In this document: positions 19,849 to 27,985 of the stretch, in pieces
Layout: each line of letters begins with the position of its first letter
How positions within the stretch are numbered: position 1 is the first letter of the stretch
DNA from: an uncultured Pseudomonadales bacterium
GTDB lineage: Bacteria; Pseudomonadota; Gammaproteobacteria; Pseudomonadales; Pseudohongiellaceae
DNA length: 43,306 nucleotides
Assembly: GCA_943789335.1 (NCBI GenBank)
Contig: CALSTS010000005.1
Span: 1 to 43,306 of the forward strand
Reading direction: 5' to 3'
Made by a program: the position numbers and the translations under genes
The notes under the pieces: model-generated
What the model was told of the DNA's origin: nothing
Database searches by the model: none
What the model saw: the letters and a program-made list of their open reading frames with translations, nothing else

Positions 19849-20634
19849 ATGCTTGACCAGGAAATTCAACAAGCCGCAAAAGTTCTGCGAAAAGCGCAAG
19901 AAACAGGGTTGGCTTGTGAACCTATTCGTGAGCTTATTTCAGGTCAAAATCCAGAAAGCGCATATGCTATTCAAGCCTTCAATACAGAGTTTTTTCTAAA
20001 GCAAGGTCGTAAAATAGTTGGGCGAAAAATTGGCCTGACCTCAAAGGTAGTGCAAGAACAATTGGGTGTAGATCAACCAGACTATGGGATTCTGTATGCT
20101 GATATGTTGCGAAAGGAAGGAACTCAAATAAATCTATCTGATGTCATGCAAACCAAAATAGAAGCTGAAATTGCCTTTGTCTTAGCAAAAGATTTAAACC
20201 AGAAAGAGAATGCAATCGAGGACGTTATTGATGCTATCGCTTATGTATCACCAGCATTAGAAATTGTCGGTAGTCGTATTAAAAATTGGGACATCACTTA
20301 TGCTGATACAGTTGCCGATAATGGTTCATCCGGCTTGTTCGTTTTAGGAAACTCTCAATGCAAACTGGATCAAATTGATCTTATAGTCTGCGAAATGGTA
20401 CTAGAGCGTTCTGGTGAAAAAGTATCTGAGGGGAGTGGGTCTGCCTGTATGGGCAATCCAATTAATGCAGTACTTTGGCTGGCAAATACTATGGCCTTAA
20501 CAAAATACCCTTTACGTGCCGGAGATATTATTTTAAGTGGTGCGCTTGGCCCTATGGTCGAAGTGAACGCTGGTGATAATTTTGAAGCACGAATATCAGG
20601 TTTAGGTTCAGTCAGCGCAATGTTCTCTGATTAA
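19849..20634 (+). CDS. 2-keto-4-pentenoate hydratase / 4-oxalocrotonate decarboxylase family protein
   Basis: A 261-residue protein of the fumarylacetoacetate hydrolase-like MhpD/DmpE family at normal length. The metal-binding acids are E105 and E107 (KIEAEIAF) and E138 (PALEIVG). The C-terminal GDIILSGALGPMVEV is typical. It would hydrate 2-oxopent-4-enoate-type products of meta-cleavage of aromatics, or decarboxylate oxalocrotonate; sequence alone does not choose. No other meta-cleavage gene is in the window, so a different keto acid is possible. It follows the PQQ dehydrogenase by 17 bases and is probably co-transcribed. It is cytoplasmic. Confidence 0.85.
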   Translation: MLDQEIQQAAKVLRKAQETGLACEPIRELISGQNPESAYAIQAFNTEFFLKQGRKIVGRKIGLTSKVVQEQLGVDQPDYGILYADMLRKEGTQINLSDVMQTKIEAEIAFVLAKDLNQKENAIEDVIDAIAYVSPALEIVGSRIKNWDITYADTVADNGSSGLFVLGNSQCKLDQIDLIVCEMVLERSGEKVSEGSGSACMGNPINAVLWLANTMALTKYPLRAGDIILSGALGPMVEVNAGDNFEARISGLGSVSAMFSD

Positions 20635-20929
20635 GATATCATTTTGCTATCACACAGGGTTGTAGCTAACACTCTACAAGTCAAACTCAAACTATGCGTG
20701 ATCGATTATTCTGTTTGGATCGTTATAACAACCTCAATACTTGAATTGGCTATTGTTATTTAATTAAACAATGTATTAAATAAACCATAGAATGGATCAT
20801 AGAGAGCAGAACAGCTATAGCCATGATTTTAAAACTTCTAAGCTCTTACTCGGACGTTTGGGTATCTTCATAGTAGTATTGAAGTCTAATAGATAATTCA
20901 AAATATTTGTATGAATATCGTGATAAGCA

Positions 20930-21847
20930 ATGCATATTAATGATACGGCTAAAAGAATAAAGAATTTTTGGCTGCTTTATGATGGCCGCGAAGATCAGAA
21001 AGAATCTAGGACAGATACACTTCAGGCTGATGATGTTAATTTCATCATGTGTTCTATATTTGGTCTAGTAGCAGTAGCCACTCTTATTATATTCAGTATT
21101 GTCGCTCTTGCCCGCCAAGAGATCAGTTACGCTTTTACTTTATTTAGTTTTGCATTAACCACAATTATTGTCTGGGTTGTATTTGGATTACAGGTGCAGG
21201 ACTGGCTAGCCAAGCATTTCACCACATTACTAATGGCCATACTCTGTATTTATTTTTTTTACACAGGAGGAACTAATGGTACTGGTCCAGTTATTTTATT
21301 GATCTTCCTTCAGTGGCATTGTTTCTTCAGGAAATGTCGTGGTCCTTATTCAGTGTTGAGTCTCTTATTGCTGGTTCTTGGAATTTATTTATTTAGTCCA
21401 TTCGGTTTTGATAATAGTCAATATTCTCCGTCGCTTATCTCTCGGGTGTTAATTGTTTTTGTTGTTGTTTCTATGTTGTCTTATGCCTTTGCATTTTTTA
21501 AAGACAAAGCAGAAAAAGACTTTTTATCCAGTCAGCTAGAGTTAGAGAAGGGAATTATAGAAGATCCCGAAACTGGTTTGGCAAACCGAGCATTGCTGGA
21601 AAAACTTTTACAAATTGAGTCAGAGCGCTGCAAAATATATCAACGTCCGGGCAGTTTAATAACGATAAAACTGGAAATAGAGCTAACCAATCAATATAAA
21701 TATTTGAGAAATAATAAAAGACTTGTCTATAAAAATATTAGAAAAATATTTGATAAGGTTCTGCGAAAAGCAGATGTTCCTGGTCATTGGTCAAAGAATC
21801 AATTAATCATTATTTTTAGCGGAGACGAAACTGGAAATGGCGCTTGA
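20930..21847 (+). CDS. Membrane protein with degenerate GGDEF domain
   Basis: About six hydrophobic helices (residues 36-190, including GGTNGTGP in a loop) precede a diguanylate-cyclase-like domain that begins with DPETGLANR (212-220). The active-site loop reads GHWSKNQL, where SKNQL (288-292) replaces GGDEF, and metal-binding acids are also missing, so c-di-GMP synthesis is very unlikely. The frame stops at 21847. One extra base near 21839 would let it continue as ALELSKKISSIF to a TAA at 21957-21959, completing the domain's last helix. So the C-terminus is either truncated or affected by an indel. Probable membrane sensor or scaffold. It has no close neighbour on its strand. Confidence 0.65.
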   Translation: MHINDTAKRIKNFWLLYDGREDQKESRTDTLQADDVNFIMCSIFGLVAVATLIIFSIVALARQEISYAFTLFSFALTTIIVWVVFGLQVQDWLAKHFTTLLMAILCIYFFYTGGTNGTGPVILLIFLQWHCFFRKCRGPYSVLSLLLLVLGIYLFSPFGFDNSQYSPSLISRVLIVFVVVSMLSYAFAFFKDKAEKDFLSSQLELEKGIIEDPETGLANRALLEKLLQIESERCKIYQRPGSLITIKLEIELTNQYKYLRNNKRLVYKNIRKIFDKVLRKADVPGHWSKNQLIIIFSGDETGNGA

Positions 21848-21995
21848 GCTTTCGAAAAAAATATCATCCATTTTTAAAAATTATAATAAGTTATTTGACG
21901 ATCCAACGGTCGATGTTAGAACCAATATTACTGCTGAAGAAATACCCATAGAAGAATAAGAACTTTCAAAATCAGCAAGTTATTCAATTATTCCG

Positions 21996-22319
21996 TTAAA
22001 AATTAAAAGGGGTAATTAGCAATCCCCAATAAAAGATAAATGCCATTTCTATCGAGAATTGATATGGGAATGCGTCATCAGAATAATTAGGCACTAGGAT
22101 TGAGTATATCAATCCATTAAAAAATAGCGAAAAAAACAAGTAGGCGGGATTAACAATAGTTTGGCCTAGCAGTTGAATCAATGAAACGCCAGGAGTTAAT
22201 ACTGGTTTCATAATTTCAATTAGATATATGCCTAAGCCAAACGGCGCTATTACAAAAAATATTGTTCCTAAGATGAAGCCTGTAATAATAGATTTGGTAA
22301 TTAATGTTTTAAAGTTCAT
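21996..22319 (-). CDS. Small integral membrane protein, unknown
   Basis: About 107 residues from ATG 22319 (an ATG at 22325, two codons upstream, is also possible) to the stop at 21996. Three strongly hydrophobic segments are visible (ITGFILGTIFFVIAPFGLG, the middle AYLFFSLFFNGLIYSILV, and the C-terminal AFIFYWGLLI). The start overlaps the last codons of the preceding gene by about 11 bases, so it is probably translationally coupled and is the fourth gene of the MBL operon. I recognise no family. A role as a membrane partner of the exported operon products is inference only. Confidence 0.55.
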   Translation of the reverse strand: MNFKTLITKSIITGFILGTIFFVIAPFGLGIYLIEIMKPVLTPGVSLIQLLGQTIVNPAYLFFSLFFNGLIYSILVPNYSDDAFPYQFSIEMAFIFYWGLLITPFNF

Positions 22320-23127
22320 TCTCATGCATAACAAAACATTCTTGTGGGTTCCATTTGGAATCATCGGTTTCCTTCATGAAGTGCATGGTGGTTACCCAGG
22401 GCTCCACAAGATAAACAGGATCTTCAACAATAATGGTATCTACAAACCAGGTCACGCCTGCAGGTGTTTCAAATAGATCAAAGTATTCAGTGACTTTTGT
22501 CTGGTCGCTATGTGGGATGCCGTTTTTACGTAAGTAACCGGGGATAAGATTGCTGGTAAGCGCTTCCAGCGACCTGGTTGTTGTGCCTACGCGTCGTGTC
22601 TGACCGATCCGCAGACCATTAACACTGGTAGGTGCAGGTGGATCTTCCCATTTAGCCAGAGTATGCCCCTGTCTTGATGGTGCGCCTGGAGCCATCGTTT
22701 CATCAAAATAAAACATTCGTGTTTGCATGCCTGCATCAAATTCCATTTTGAGTGTTATGTCATCTTCCCAGCTTATTTTGATTCGACCAGGTCGGTGCAT
22801 AATGCCAGGAGCTCCATAGGCAATGCATTCGTTGCCGACATTTGTTTCAGGCGTCCAGGCCATGCCAATTTCTCTGGCGGCCTCATTCTCCGGAATGTTG
22901 GCAAAATCTCCAATTAGAGGAGTTGTCATTCGCCAGCGCCAGTCTTCAGAGACGATGGAAACCCACGTGCCAGTTAAATCTATTGGCGCATCAGCTCTGG
23001 CAGCAATAGCTGTAGTTTCAATGGTTAAAGTTGCAGAAATCAAAGACTCATTTAAAGGTTCTTGTTGAGCATTTGCTAAAGACGAAGTCAGTCCTATAAG
23101 CAAAATTAGTAAATTAATATTTCTCAT
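22309..23127 (-). CDS. Exported protein, paralogue of the 24154-25050 product
   Basis: 272 residues with a signal peptide (LLILLIGLTSSLANAQ). The mature part starts DLTGTWVSIVSEDWRWRM, contains ENEAARE and ends with the block YLRKNGI ... VTEYFDL ... VEDPVYLVEPWV. The same blocks, in the same order, occur in the 298-residue protein two genes upstream (YLRRNGL ... TTEHWVM ... IDDPIFMTEPMV), so the two are clear paralogues. I do not recognise a named family or a catalytic motif. The start ATG follows the MBL-fold gene's stop by 3 bases, so it is an operon member. It is likely periplasmic. Confidence 0.75.
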   Translation of the reverse strand: MRNINLLILLIGLTSSLANAQQEPLNESLISATLTIETTAIAARADAPIDLTGTWVSIVSEDWRWRMTTPLIGDFANIPENEAAREIGMAWTPETNVGNECIAYGAPGIMHRPGRIKISWEDDITLKMEFDAGMQTRMFYFDETMAPGAPSRQGHTLAKWEDPPAPTSVNGLRIGQTRRVGTTTRSLEALTSNLIPGYLRKNGIPHSDQTKVTEYFDLFETPAGVTWFVDTIIVEDPVYLVEPWVTTMHFMKETDDSKWNPQECFVMHENEL

Positions 23128-23130
23128 GGC

Positions 23131-24108
23131 TTATTCCATCCCTTCTAATAGACTTTGGTAGATAGCGGTAATGAATTCAGTGCTGCTAGGACCACCACGT
23201 GTGCCACCATATTCAGTGTTGTAATCAAGCGTTGGATTACTGGCAAGAACTTGATTTAAGCTCATCCCTTGTTCTATTTGGTACTGGATGCGATCTCTAA
23301 CGATGACCAGCATATTGCGATATTCAACGACATCGATTTCGTCACCAATACGGCCATGACCGGGAACAGCATAAGTTCCACCTTCAGCATTAACACCGGG
23401 AATCATAAGCTCCAGTGTAAAATTAAGGGCTTCTATAAAGCCATTAACACTGCCACCTTTGCTGATATCGATATCAGGAAATTGGCCTTGTACCAGAAGG
23501 TCGCCGAGGCTGATGACATCCGAGCTTCTGAAGAAAATAATGCTGTCGCCGTCTGTATGTGCATTTGGCATGTGGTAAACAGCAATGCCTTCGTCATTCA
23601 TGTAAAAGTCAAAAGTTGGTGTAAAGTAAGTGGTTGTAAGAGTAAGACTTTCGACATCATTTTCTGTTAGATAAAAGCGGTTAAGTACATTTTCATGAGC
23701 GAGCAAAGTGACACCAGAGGTGTTACCGCCAATGGCAACTGCAACACCAGCACCTCTGCCACCAAAACCTCTAAAACCCATATTATTCATGATGTCATTG
23801 CTTGCTAGATGAATAGGGTCAAGCGCGGTAGTAATAACATAGCGCACAGGGGAATTAGAGATCTCCCGTATCAGGGACATCATTTCATCAATATATTCAG
23901 GGTCGGGGGTGTCAACAAACACGATAGCTTCTTCACCAATTTGTACGGTGATATTAACGCCTGCACCATCGACCACATAAACCTGACCTTTTACATGAAA
24001 TAAATTAAGTTCCTGGCCCATCTCGGCCGCTGTTGCGAAGCCTCCAAACAGAAGAAAGAAACAGCAACTCTTCATCAGACAGGACATTAGAAATTGAGGT
24101 TTGAACAT
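23131..24108 (-). CDS. Exported metallo-beta-lactamase-fold protein with degenerate metal motif
   Basis: 325 residues: signal peptide (CCFFLLFGGFATAAEMG), then an MBL fold like SoxH/glyoxalase-II-type secreted hydrolases (VYVVDGAGVNITVQIGEE, AHENV at 137, NAHTDGD at 182-188, GD at 202-203, GHGRIG at 250-255). The hallmark HxHxDH is TTALDPIH (93-100): A95 and D97 replace the two zinc-1 histidines and I99 replaces the zinc-2 aspartate. H100, H184, D203 and H251 remain, so at most a changed one-metal site is possible. An insert of Gly-rich sequence (GFRGFGGRGAG) follows the motif. Its start has GGAG 8 bases upstream. Paralogous genes flank it on both sides in one operon. Confidence 0.8.
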   Translation of the reverse strand: MFKPQFLMSCLMKSCCFFLLFGGFATAAEMGQELNLFHVKGQVYVVDGAGVNITVQIGEEAIVFVDTPDPEYIDEMMSLIREISNSPVRYVITTALDPIHLASNDIMNNMGFRGFGGRGAGVAVAIGGNTSGVTLLAHENVLNRFYLTENDVESLTLTTTYFTPTFDFYMNDEGIAVYHMPNAHTDGDSIIFFRSSDVISLGDLLVQGQFPDIDISKGGSVNGFIEALNFTLELMIPGVNAEGGTYAVPGHGRIGDEIDVVEYRNMLVIVRDRIQYQIEQGMSLNQVLASNPTLDYNTEYGGTRGGPSSTEFITAIYQSLLEGME

Positions 24109-24153
24109 AACATTGCTCCGTTATTGGAATTCTTTAACTCTATGTGAAATGGT

Positions 24154-25050
24154 TTACATGCACTCTTCTATACAAAACTCAGCATCACCAACGGGTGCTT
24201 CCATGGTATCCATGTATTCGGGATACATGGTTTCTATGCCGCCACGAGTCCCCGAGTAAGGGAGGCGATATCGTTCGGCAAACTCCATTAACCACGGGTT
24301 TTGATCAGGTAAGAAATGAGGAACAATCTGGCCGAGAGCATTAACCGGTAACTCCTGAATAACTTGGCAAGAACTAGGCGCCTGCCTGGCAGAGACATCT
24401 TTCACCCATGTCTGACTTCTCACCATGGGTTCTGTCATAAATATAGGGTCGTCAATAACCGTGACCACTGTTAGGTAGTCTCCATGCATAACCCAATGTT
24501 CAGTAGTCGTTCTCTCACTACTAGCAGCCAGACCATTACGGCGCAAATAGCTTTCCTTAAAATCTGTGGTAAGGATGTTTAGCATGTTGCCGTCAAAACT
24601 ACCGGTGGAGAATCCTGGGAAAGTATGAGGTGCAATATCTGCAGGGCGTTCTGGATTGTTTAACCAGATAGTGCGCTGCATGCCCATGAAGCCGATTCGA
24701 GTTTTAAACGCTATAGGTTGTTGAGTTTGTGGGTCGACGACTCGATCAATTCTCAAGTCTGCAGCCCCTCTCATAGAATAATCGCCGCCATGCTGCCGAC
24801 AGATATACTCACTCACTACAGAGATGCGATTTGGGTTGTAGCTATCACCACGCAATCTTGCGGCATCATTGATAGGCATGCCGGAATAGTCAGCAAGATG
24901 GGGCCCGGGTATACGTTCAGGGAGATCTTCATGATAGAGCGGACGCCAGTCACCTGAAAAATCAATTTCCTGCGCAAGCAGACCAGAGCTGAAGAGAACT
25001 GCAGCAATAAAGCCAAAGACATTAATTAAAGGAATATTCCGGAGAATCAT
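24154..25050 (-). CDS. Exported protein, paralogue of the 22309-23127 product
   Basis: 298 residues, first gene of a four-gene minus-strand operon. A signal peptide (FGFIAAVLFSSGLLAQ) precedes DFSGDWRPLYHEDLPERIPG. It shares spaced blocks with the third gene (IND/ENEAAR, YLRRNG, TEHW/TEYF, DDPIFMTEP). Near the C-terminus is YSGTRGGIETMYPEYM; the neighbouring MBL-fold protein ends with a similar EYGGTRGG element. Several cysteines (CRQHGG, SCQ, CIEEC) would allow disulfides in the periplasm. Start ATG 25050 has a GAGG ribosome site. No named family is recognised and no catalytic motif is visible. Confidence 0.75.
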   Translation of the reverse strand: MILRNIPLINVFGFIAAVLFSSGLLAQEIDFSGDWRPLYHEDLPERIPGPHLADYSGMPINDAARLRGDSYNPNRISVVSEYICRQHGGDYSMRGAADLRIDRVVDPQTQQPIAFKTRIGFMGMQRTIWLNNPERPADIAPHTFPGFSTGSFDGNMLNILTTDFKESYLRRNGLAASSERTTTEHWVMHGDYLTVVTVIDDPIFMTEPMVRSQTWVKDVSARQAPSSCQVIQELPVNALGQIVPHFLPDQNPWLMEFAERYRLPYSGTRGGIETMYPEYMDTMEAPVGDAEFCIEECM

Positions 25051-25245
25051 GTGGTTTTCCTCTTTGTAGAATTATTATTCTAGATATAGGTTTTGCGAAT
25101 GTCTCTAATTCTTACAATTTACTCAGTTTTTGGCTAGTGATTAATTAAAAAAACTTTTTTTTGCAAAATGTTGAGAATTATTCCCTGGGAGAGTCAAAGT
25201 TGAAATGGCTTCTAATAATGGCTTTAATGCCCTCTTGAACAAGCT

Positions 25246-25275
25246 ATGAATAAGTAATCTATGAATGAGCAATCT
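25246..25275 (+). repeat. 15-base tandem duplication at the dpaL start
   Basis: ATGAATAAGTAATCT (25246-25260) is followed directly by ATGAATGAGCAATCT (25261-25275), differing at two positions. The second copy is the start of the ammonia-lyase gene. The first copy is in the same frame but has a TAA as its fourth codon, so only the second can initiate the full protein. Confidence 0.7.
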
Positions 25276-26454
25276 ACAAATAAAGAAGCAATCACCTGCC
25301 TGCTAAATACCATTCCTGAAACTCTTGATTCGTCAGCCTTTGCTTTTGCTGATAAGCAAAGGGCGAATACTGTATTTAATTTTCATAGCAGTCTGCCAAA
25401 TTACGCCCCAACACCGCTGGTTAAGTTATCCAGCCTTGCAGACTATTTAGGTATAAAAGACATTCTTATTAAAGATGAAAGTAAGCGTTTCGATTTAAAT
25501 GCATTCAAGGTCTTGGGCGCGAGTTTTGCTATCGCAAAATACTTAGGTGATTTTCTTGGGCTTAATGAAGAAGACATAACCTTCAGTAAAATAGTTGATA
25601 AGCAAGCAATGTATCAACACATCACTTTTGTCACGGCAACGGATGGCAACCATGGCAGAGCTGTAGCCTGGTCCGCAAAATTATTTGGCTGTAAAGCTGT
25701 GGTGTATATGCCTAAAGGATCATCTCCAGCTAGATTGGAAGCAATAAAAAATTATGCAGCTGAAGCCTCAATCACAGCTCAAAATTATGATGATACTGTG
25801 AATTATGCCAATCAACAGGCACAAAAAGAGGGCTGGATACTAATACAAGATACCGCTTGGCAGGGTTACGAAAAAATTCCATTACAGATTATGCAAGGTT
25901 ACTTTACCTTGGTAACTGAATATTTACAGCAAGAGCAAACTATCTGGCCTACTCATGTATTTGTGCAAGCTGGTGTAGGCTCATTACCGGCAGCAATTCT
26001 GGCTCATCTATGCAACTTATCTGATAGACCTATGCCTAAATTTATTGTTGTTGAGGCGCAAGGGGCACCATGTTTATATGAGTCTAAAAGAATGAATGAA
26101 CTGACCAGAGTGGAGGGCGATCTGCTCACGATTATGGCCGGGCTCGCCTGTGGTAAACCAAGTTTAATAGCATGGGATATATTAAAATCAGCTGCCAGTG
26201 CATTCATTGCTTGCTCTGACGATATCGCACGCAGAGGGATGAGAGTGTTAGGTAATCCTTTAGCTGGCGATCAGCGGGTTACTTCAGGAGAATCAGGCTC
26301 GGTAACACTTGGTGCATTATTCGAAATCCTTTCTAATAAAAATTTTAGTACCATCAAAGAAGAATTAAAGTTTAACTCTGATTCGTCTGTCATGTTGTTT
26401 TCAACCGAGGGCGACACTGATCCCGAGGTGTATCGGGATATTGTCTGGTCCTAG
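25261..26454 (+). CDS. dpaL: Diaminopropionate ammonia-lyase
   Basis: A 397-residue fold-II PLP enzyme, matching DpaL/YgeX at about 400. The PLP lysine is K83 in FDLNAFKVLGAS. The Asn loop is ATDGNHGRAV, and a phosphate-contact segment is AGVGSLPAAI. It splits 2,3-diaminopropionate (both D and L in E. coli) to pyruvate and two ammonia, in the cytoplasm. Start ATG 25261 is the second of two tandem start-like repeats and has no clear Shine-Dalgarno site. It converges with a D-aminoacylase-type gene, which suggests use of unusual or D-amino acids as nitrogen sources. Confidence 0.88.
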   Translation: MNEQSTNKEAITCLLNTIPETLDSSAFAFADKQRANTVFNFHSSLPNYAPTPLVKLSSLADYLGIKDILIKDESKRFDLNAFKVLGASFAIAKYLGDFLGLNEEDITFSKIVDKQAMYQHITFVTATDGNHGRAVAWSAKLFGCKAVVYMPKGSSPARLEAIKNYAAEASITAQNYDDTVNYANQQAQKEGWILIQDTAWQGYEKIPLQIMQGYFTLVTEYLQQEQTIWPTHVFVQAGVGSLPAAILAHLCNLSDRPMPKFIVVEAQGAPCLYESKRMNELTRVEGDLLTIMAGLACGKPSLIAWDILKSAASAFIACSDDIARRGMRVLGNPLAGDQRVTSGESGSVTLGALFEILSNKNFSTIKEELKFNSDSSVMLFSTEGDTDPEVYRDIVWS

Positions 26455-26476
26455 AATAATAAATAAATTATTCCGC
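26451..26476. terminator. AT-rich hairpin between convergent dpaL and amidohydrolase genes
   Basis: GAATAAT and ATTATTC form a 7-base stem around a short AT loop across the two convergent stop codons. It is symmetric, so it could end transcripts in both directions, but it is weak and has no long T-run. Confidence 0.3.
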
Positions 26477-27949
26477 TGCCGCGCCTCTTATTGGTTGACC
26501 CGGATGCACGCTGTCATTCAAGACTGCATCACGAATAACTGGAACGCCATTTACAATAACATGCATAATTCCACTAGATGACTGCGCTGGTTCAAGGAAG
26601 GTCGCATGATCAATAATTGTTTCGGCATTAAATATTGTAATGTCTGCATCAGCACCTACTTGAATACGACCTTTGCGCATCATGGCGGGCGCGACAGTCT
26701 CAAGCCGCTTTGCAGGCAGAATAGTCATTTTGCTCAGGGCGGTCATGAGAGAAAGTAAATTTTCTTCACGCACATATAAGCCAAGCACCCTTGAAAAAGT
26801 GCCTGCACCTCGTGGATGTGCACGCCCATCTACAAATGGTATGCCGTCAGAACCAATAATCACATCAGGTTGTGAGACTAACCACCGAATATTTTCTTCT
26901 TTCTGACTATAGTCAACGATAAACCCGCCAATCTCACGATACTCTTGAAAGGTTTCAGCGTTTAGGCGTTCACCTGTTTCTACCCACATAAGGCTAGAGT
27001 ATTCTTGCCCTGATCGCGCCAGCCAATCCCCGCTATATAATGCCGATTCAAGCCTTGTAGAGCTTGCATTATAAGGATAGGTTTCCGTTGAGATATCAAG
27101 TCCGCGCTGTCTCGCATCGCGAAGCATTTGTACCATAAGCGGGGCATCATCAAGGCCGCTGCTATTAATGTGGACGACGTGCACAGATGCACCAGTTACA
27201 GCCACATTACTGATCACCTCATTTAACGGTTCGAGTTTTTCTCTATTATCAGTACTTCGCATATGGATAAAAATGGGCGCATTCAAAGCTGCGCTGGTTC
27301 TAAAAATATTGAGAATTTCACGACGTGTTGCTGCCGGTGTATAGGTGACACCCATACCAATGCCGAGAGCACCTTGTTCAATGCCTTCACGGATTAAAGA
27401 TTGTAAGCGTTCAATTTCTGCAGCATCAGCAGGTTCAAATGCGTAGGCAGGTGCCAGATCCTGAATATTATCTTCGGCAGAGGCCGTCATCCAGGAGCCG
27501 ATATCGATATTGTGTTTTAACTTCATCCTGGTAGGAATGTGTCCGACCGAGGCGCCGTAATTGGTGAAATATTTCCCTTCCTGCTCGGCGTACCATGGAG
27601 CAACCGGATAGACACCCACTTCTAATTCAAGTGCTGTTGTTACACCATCAGCCACTGCCAAACGATTACTTTCATCGTTCATGCCATGGGTGTGTATATC
27701 AATAAATCCAGGGGCGACGACTAGGCCGCTTGCATCTATGTTGACCTCTCCAGATAGAGGACCTTCTTCAATAGCAACAATCTGCCCATCACGTATGCCG
27801 ATCGACCGTATAGCATCAAGGCCTGTTTCCGGATCCATCACACGACCATTTGAAATGGCCAAATCAAAGGTTTGGCCTTGGGCCAAGATACTACTGGAGC
27901 CTAAGGCCAAGACAAATAAAGCGGAGTAGACTTTTCTCTTTATAATCAT
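26468..27949 (-). CDS. Secreted N-acyl-D-amino-acid deacylase-type amidohydrolase
   Basis: 493 residues with a signal peptide (LFVLALGSSSILAQGQ), unusual for the mostly cytoplasmic D-aminoacylase family. The amidohydrolase barrel shows IDIHTHG with metal ligands H86 and H88, FIHMRS, VHVVHINSSG and a late GSDGIPF aspartate. The small beta domain is formed by both ends (ISNGRVMDPETG; GADADITIFNAE). Relatives remove acyl groups from N-acyl-D-amino acids. Periplasmic location suggests action on cell-wall or detrital compounds. Start ATG 27949 has GAGGAAA upstream. It lies 36 bases after the amidase gene and is co-directional, so it is probably one operon. Confidence 0.82.
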   Translation of the reverse strand: MIIKRKVYSALFVLALGSSSILAQGQTFDLAISNGRVMDPETGLDAIRSIGIRDGQIVAIEEGPLSGEVNIDASGLVVAPGFIDIHTHGMNDESNRLAVADGVTTALELEVGVYPVAPWYAEQEGKYFTNYGASVGHIPTRMKLKHNIDIGSWMTASAEDNIQDLAPAYAFEPADAAEIERLQSLIREGIEQGALGIGMGVTYTPAATRREILNIFRTSAALNAPIFIHMRSTDNREKLEPLNEVISNVAVTGASVHVVHINSSGLDDAPLMVQMLRDARQRGLDISTETYPYNASSTRLESALYSGDWLARSGQEYSSLMWVETGERLNAETFQEYREIGGFIVDYSQKEENIRWLVSQPDVIIGSDGIPFVDGRAHPRGAGTFSRVLGLYVREENLLSLMTALSKMTILPAKRLETVAPAMMRKGRIQVGADADITIFNAETIIDHATFLEPAQSSSGIMHVIVNGVPVIRDAVLNDSVHPGQPIRGAAAE

Positions 27950-27985
27950 TTCTGCATTTCCTCTATCTTCTTAAAATATATTTTT

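Noticed and set aside
23269..23670. A 133-codon + strand frame inside the MBL-fold gene
   Set aside because: Shadow of the conserved minus-strand gene; it has no start signal and no recognisable features.
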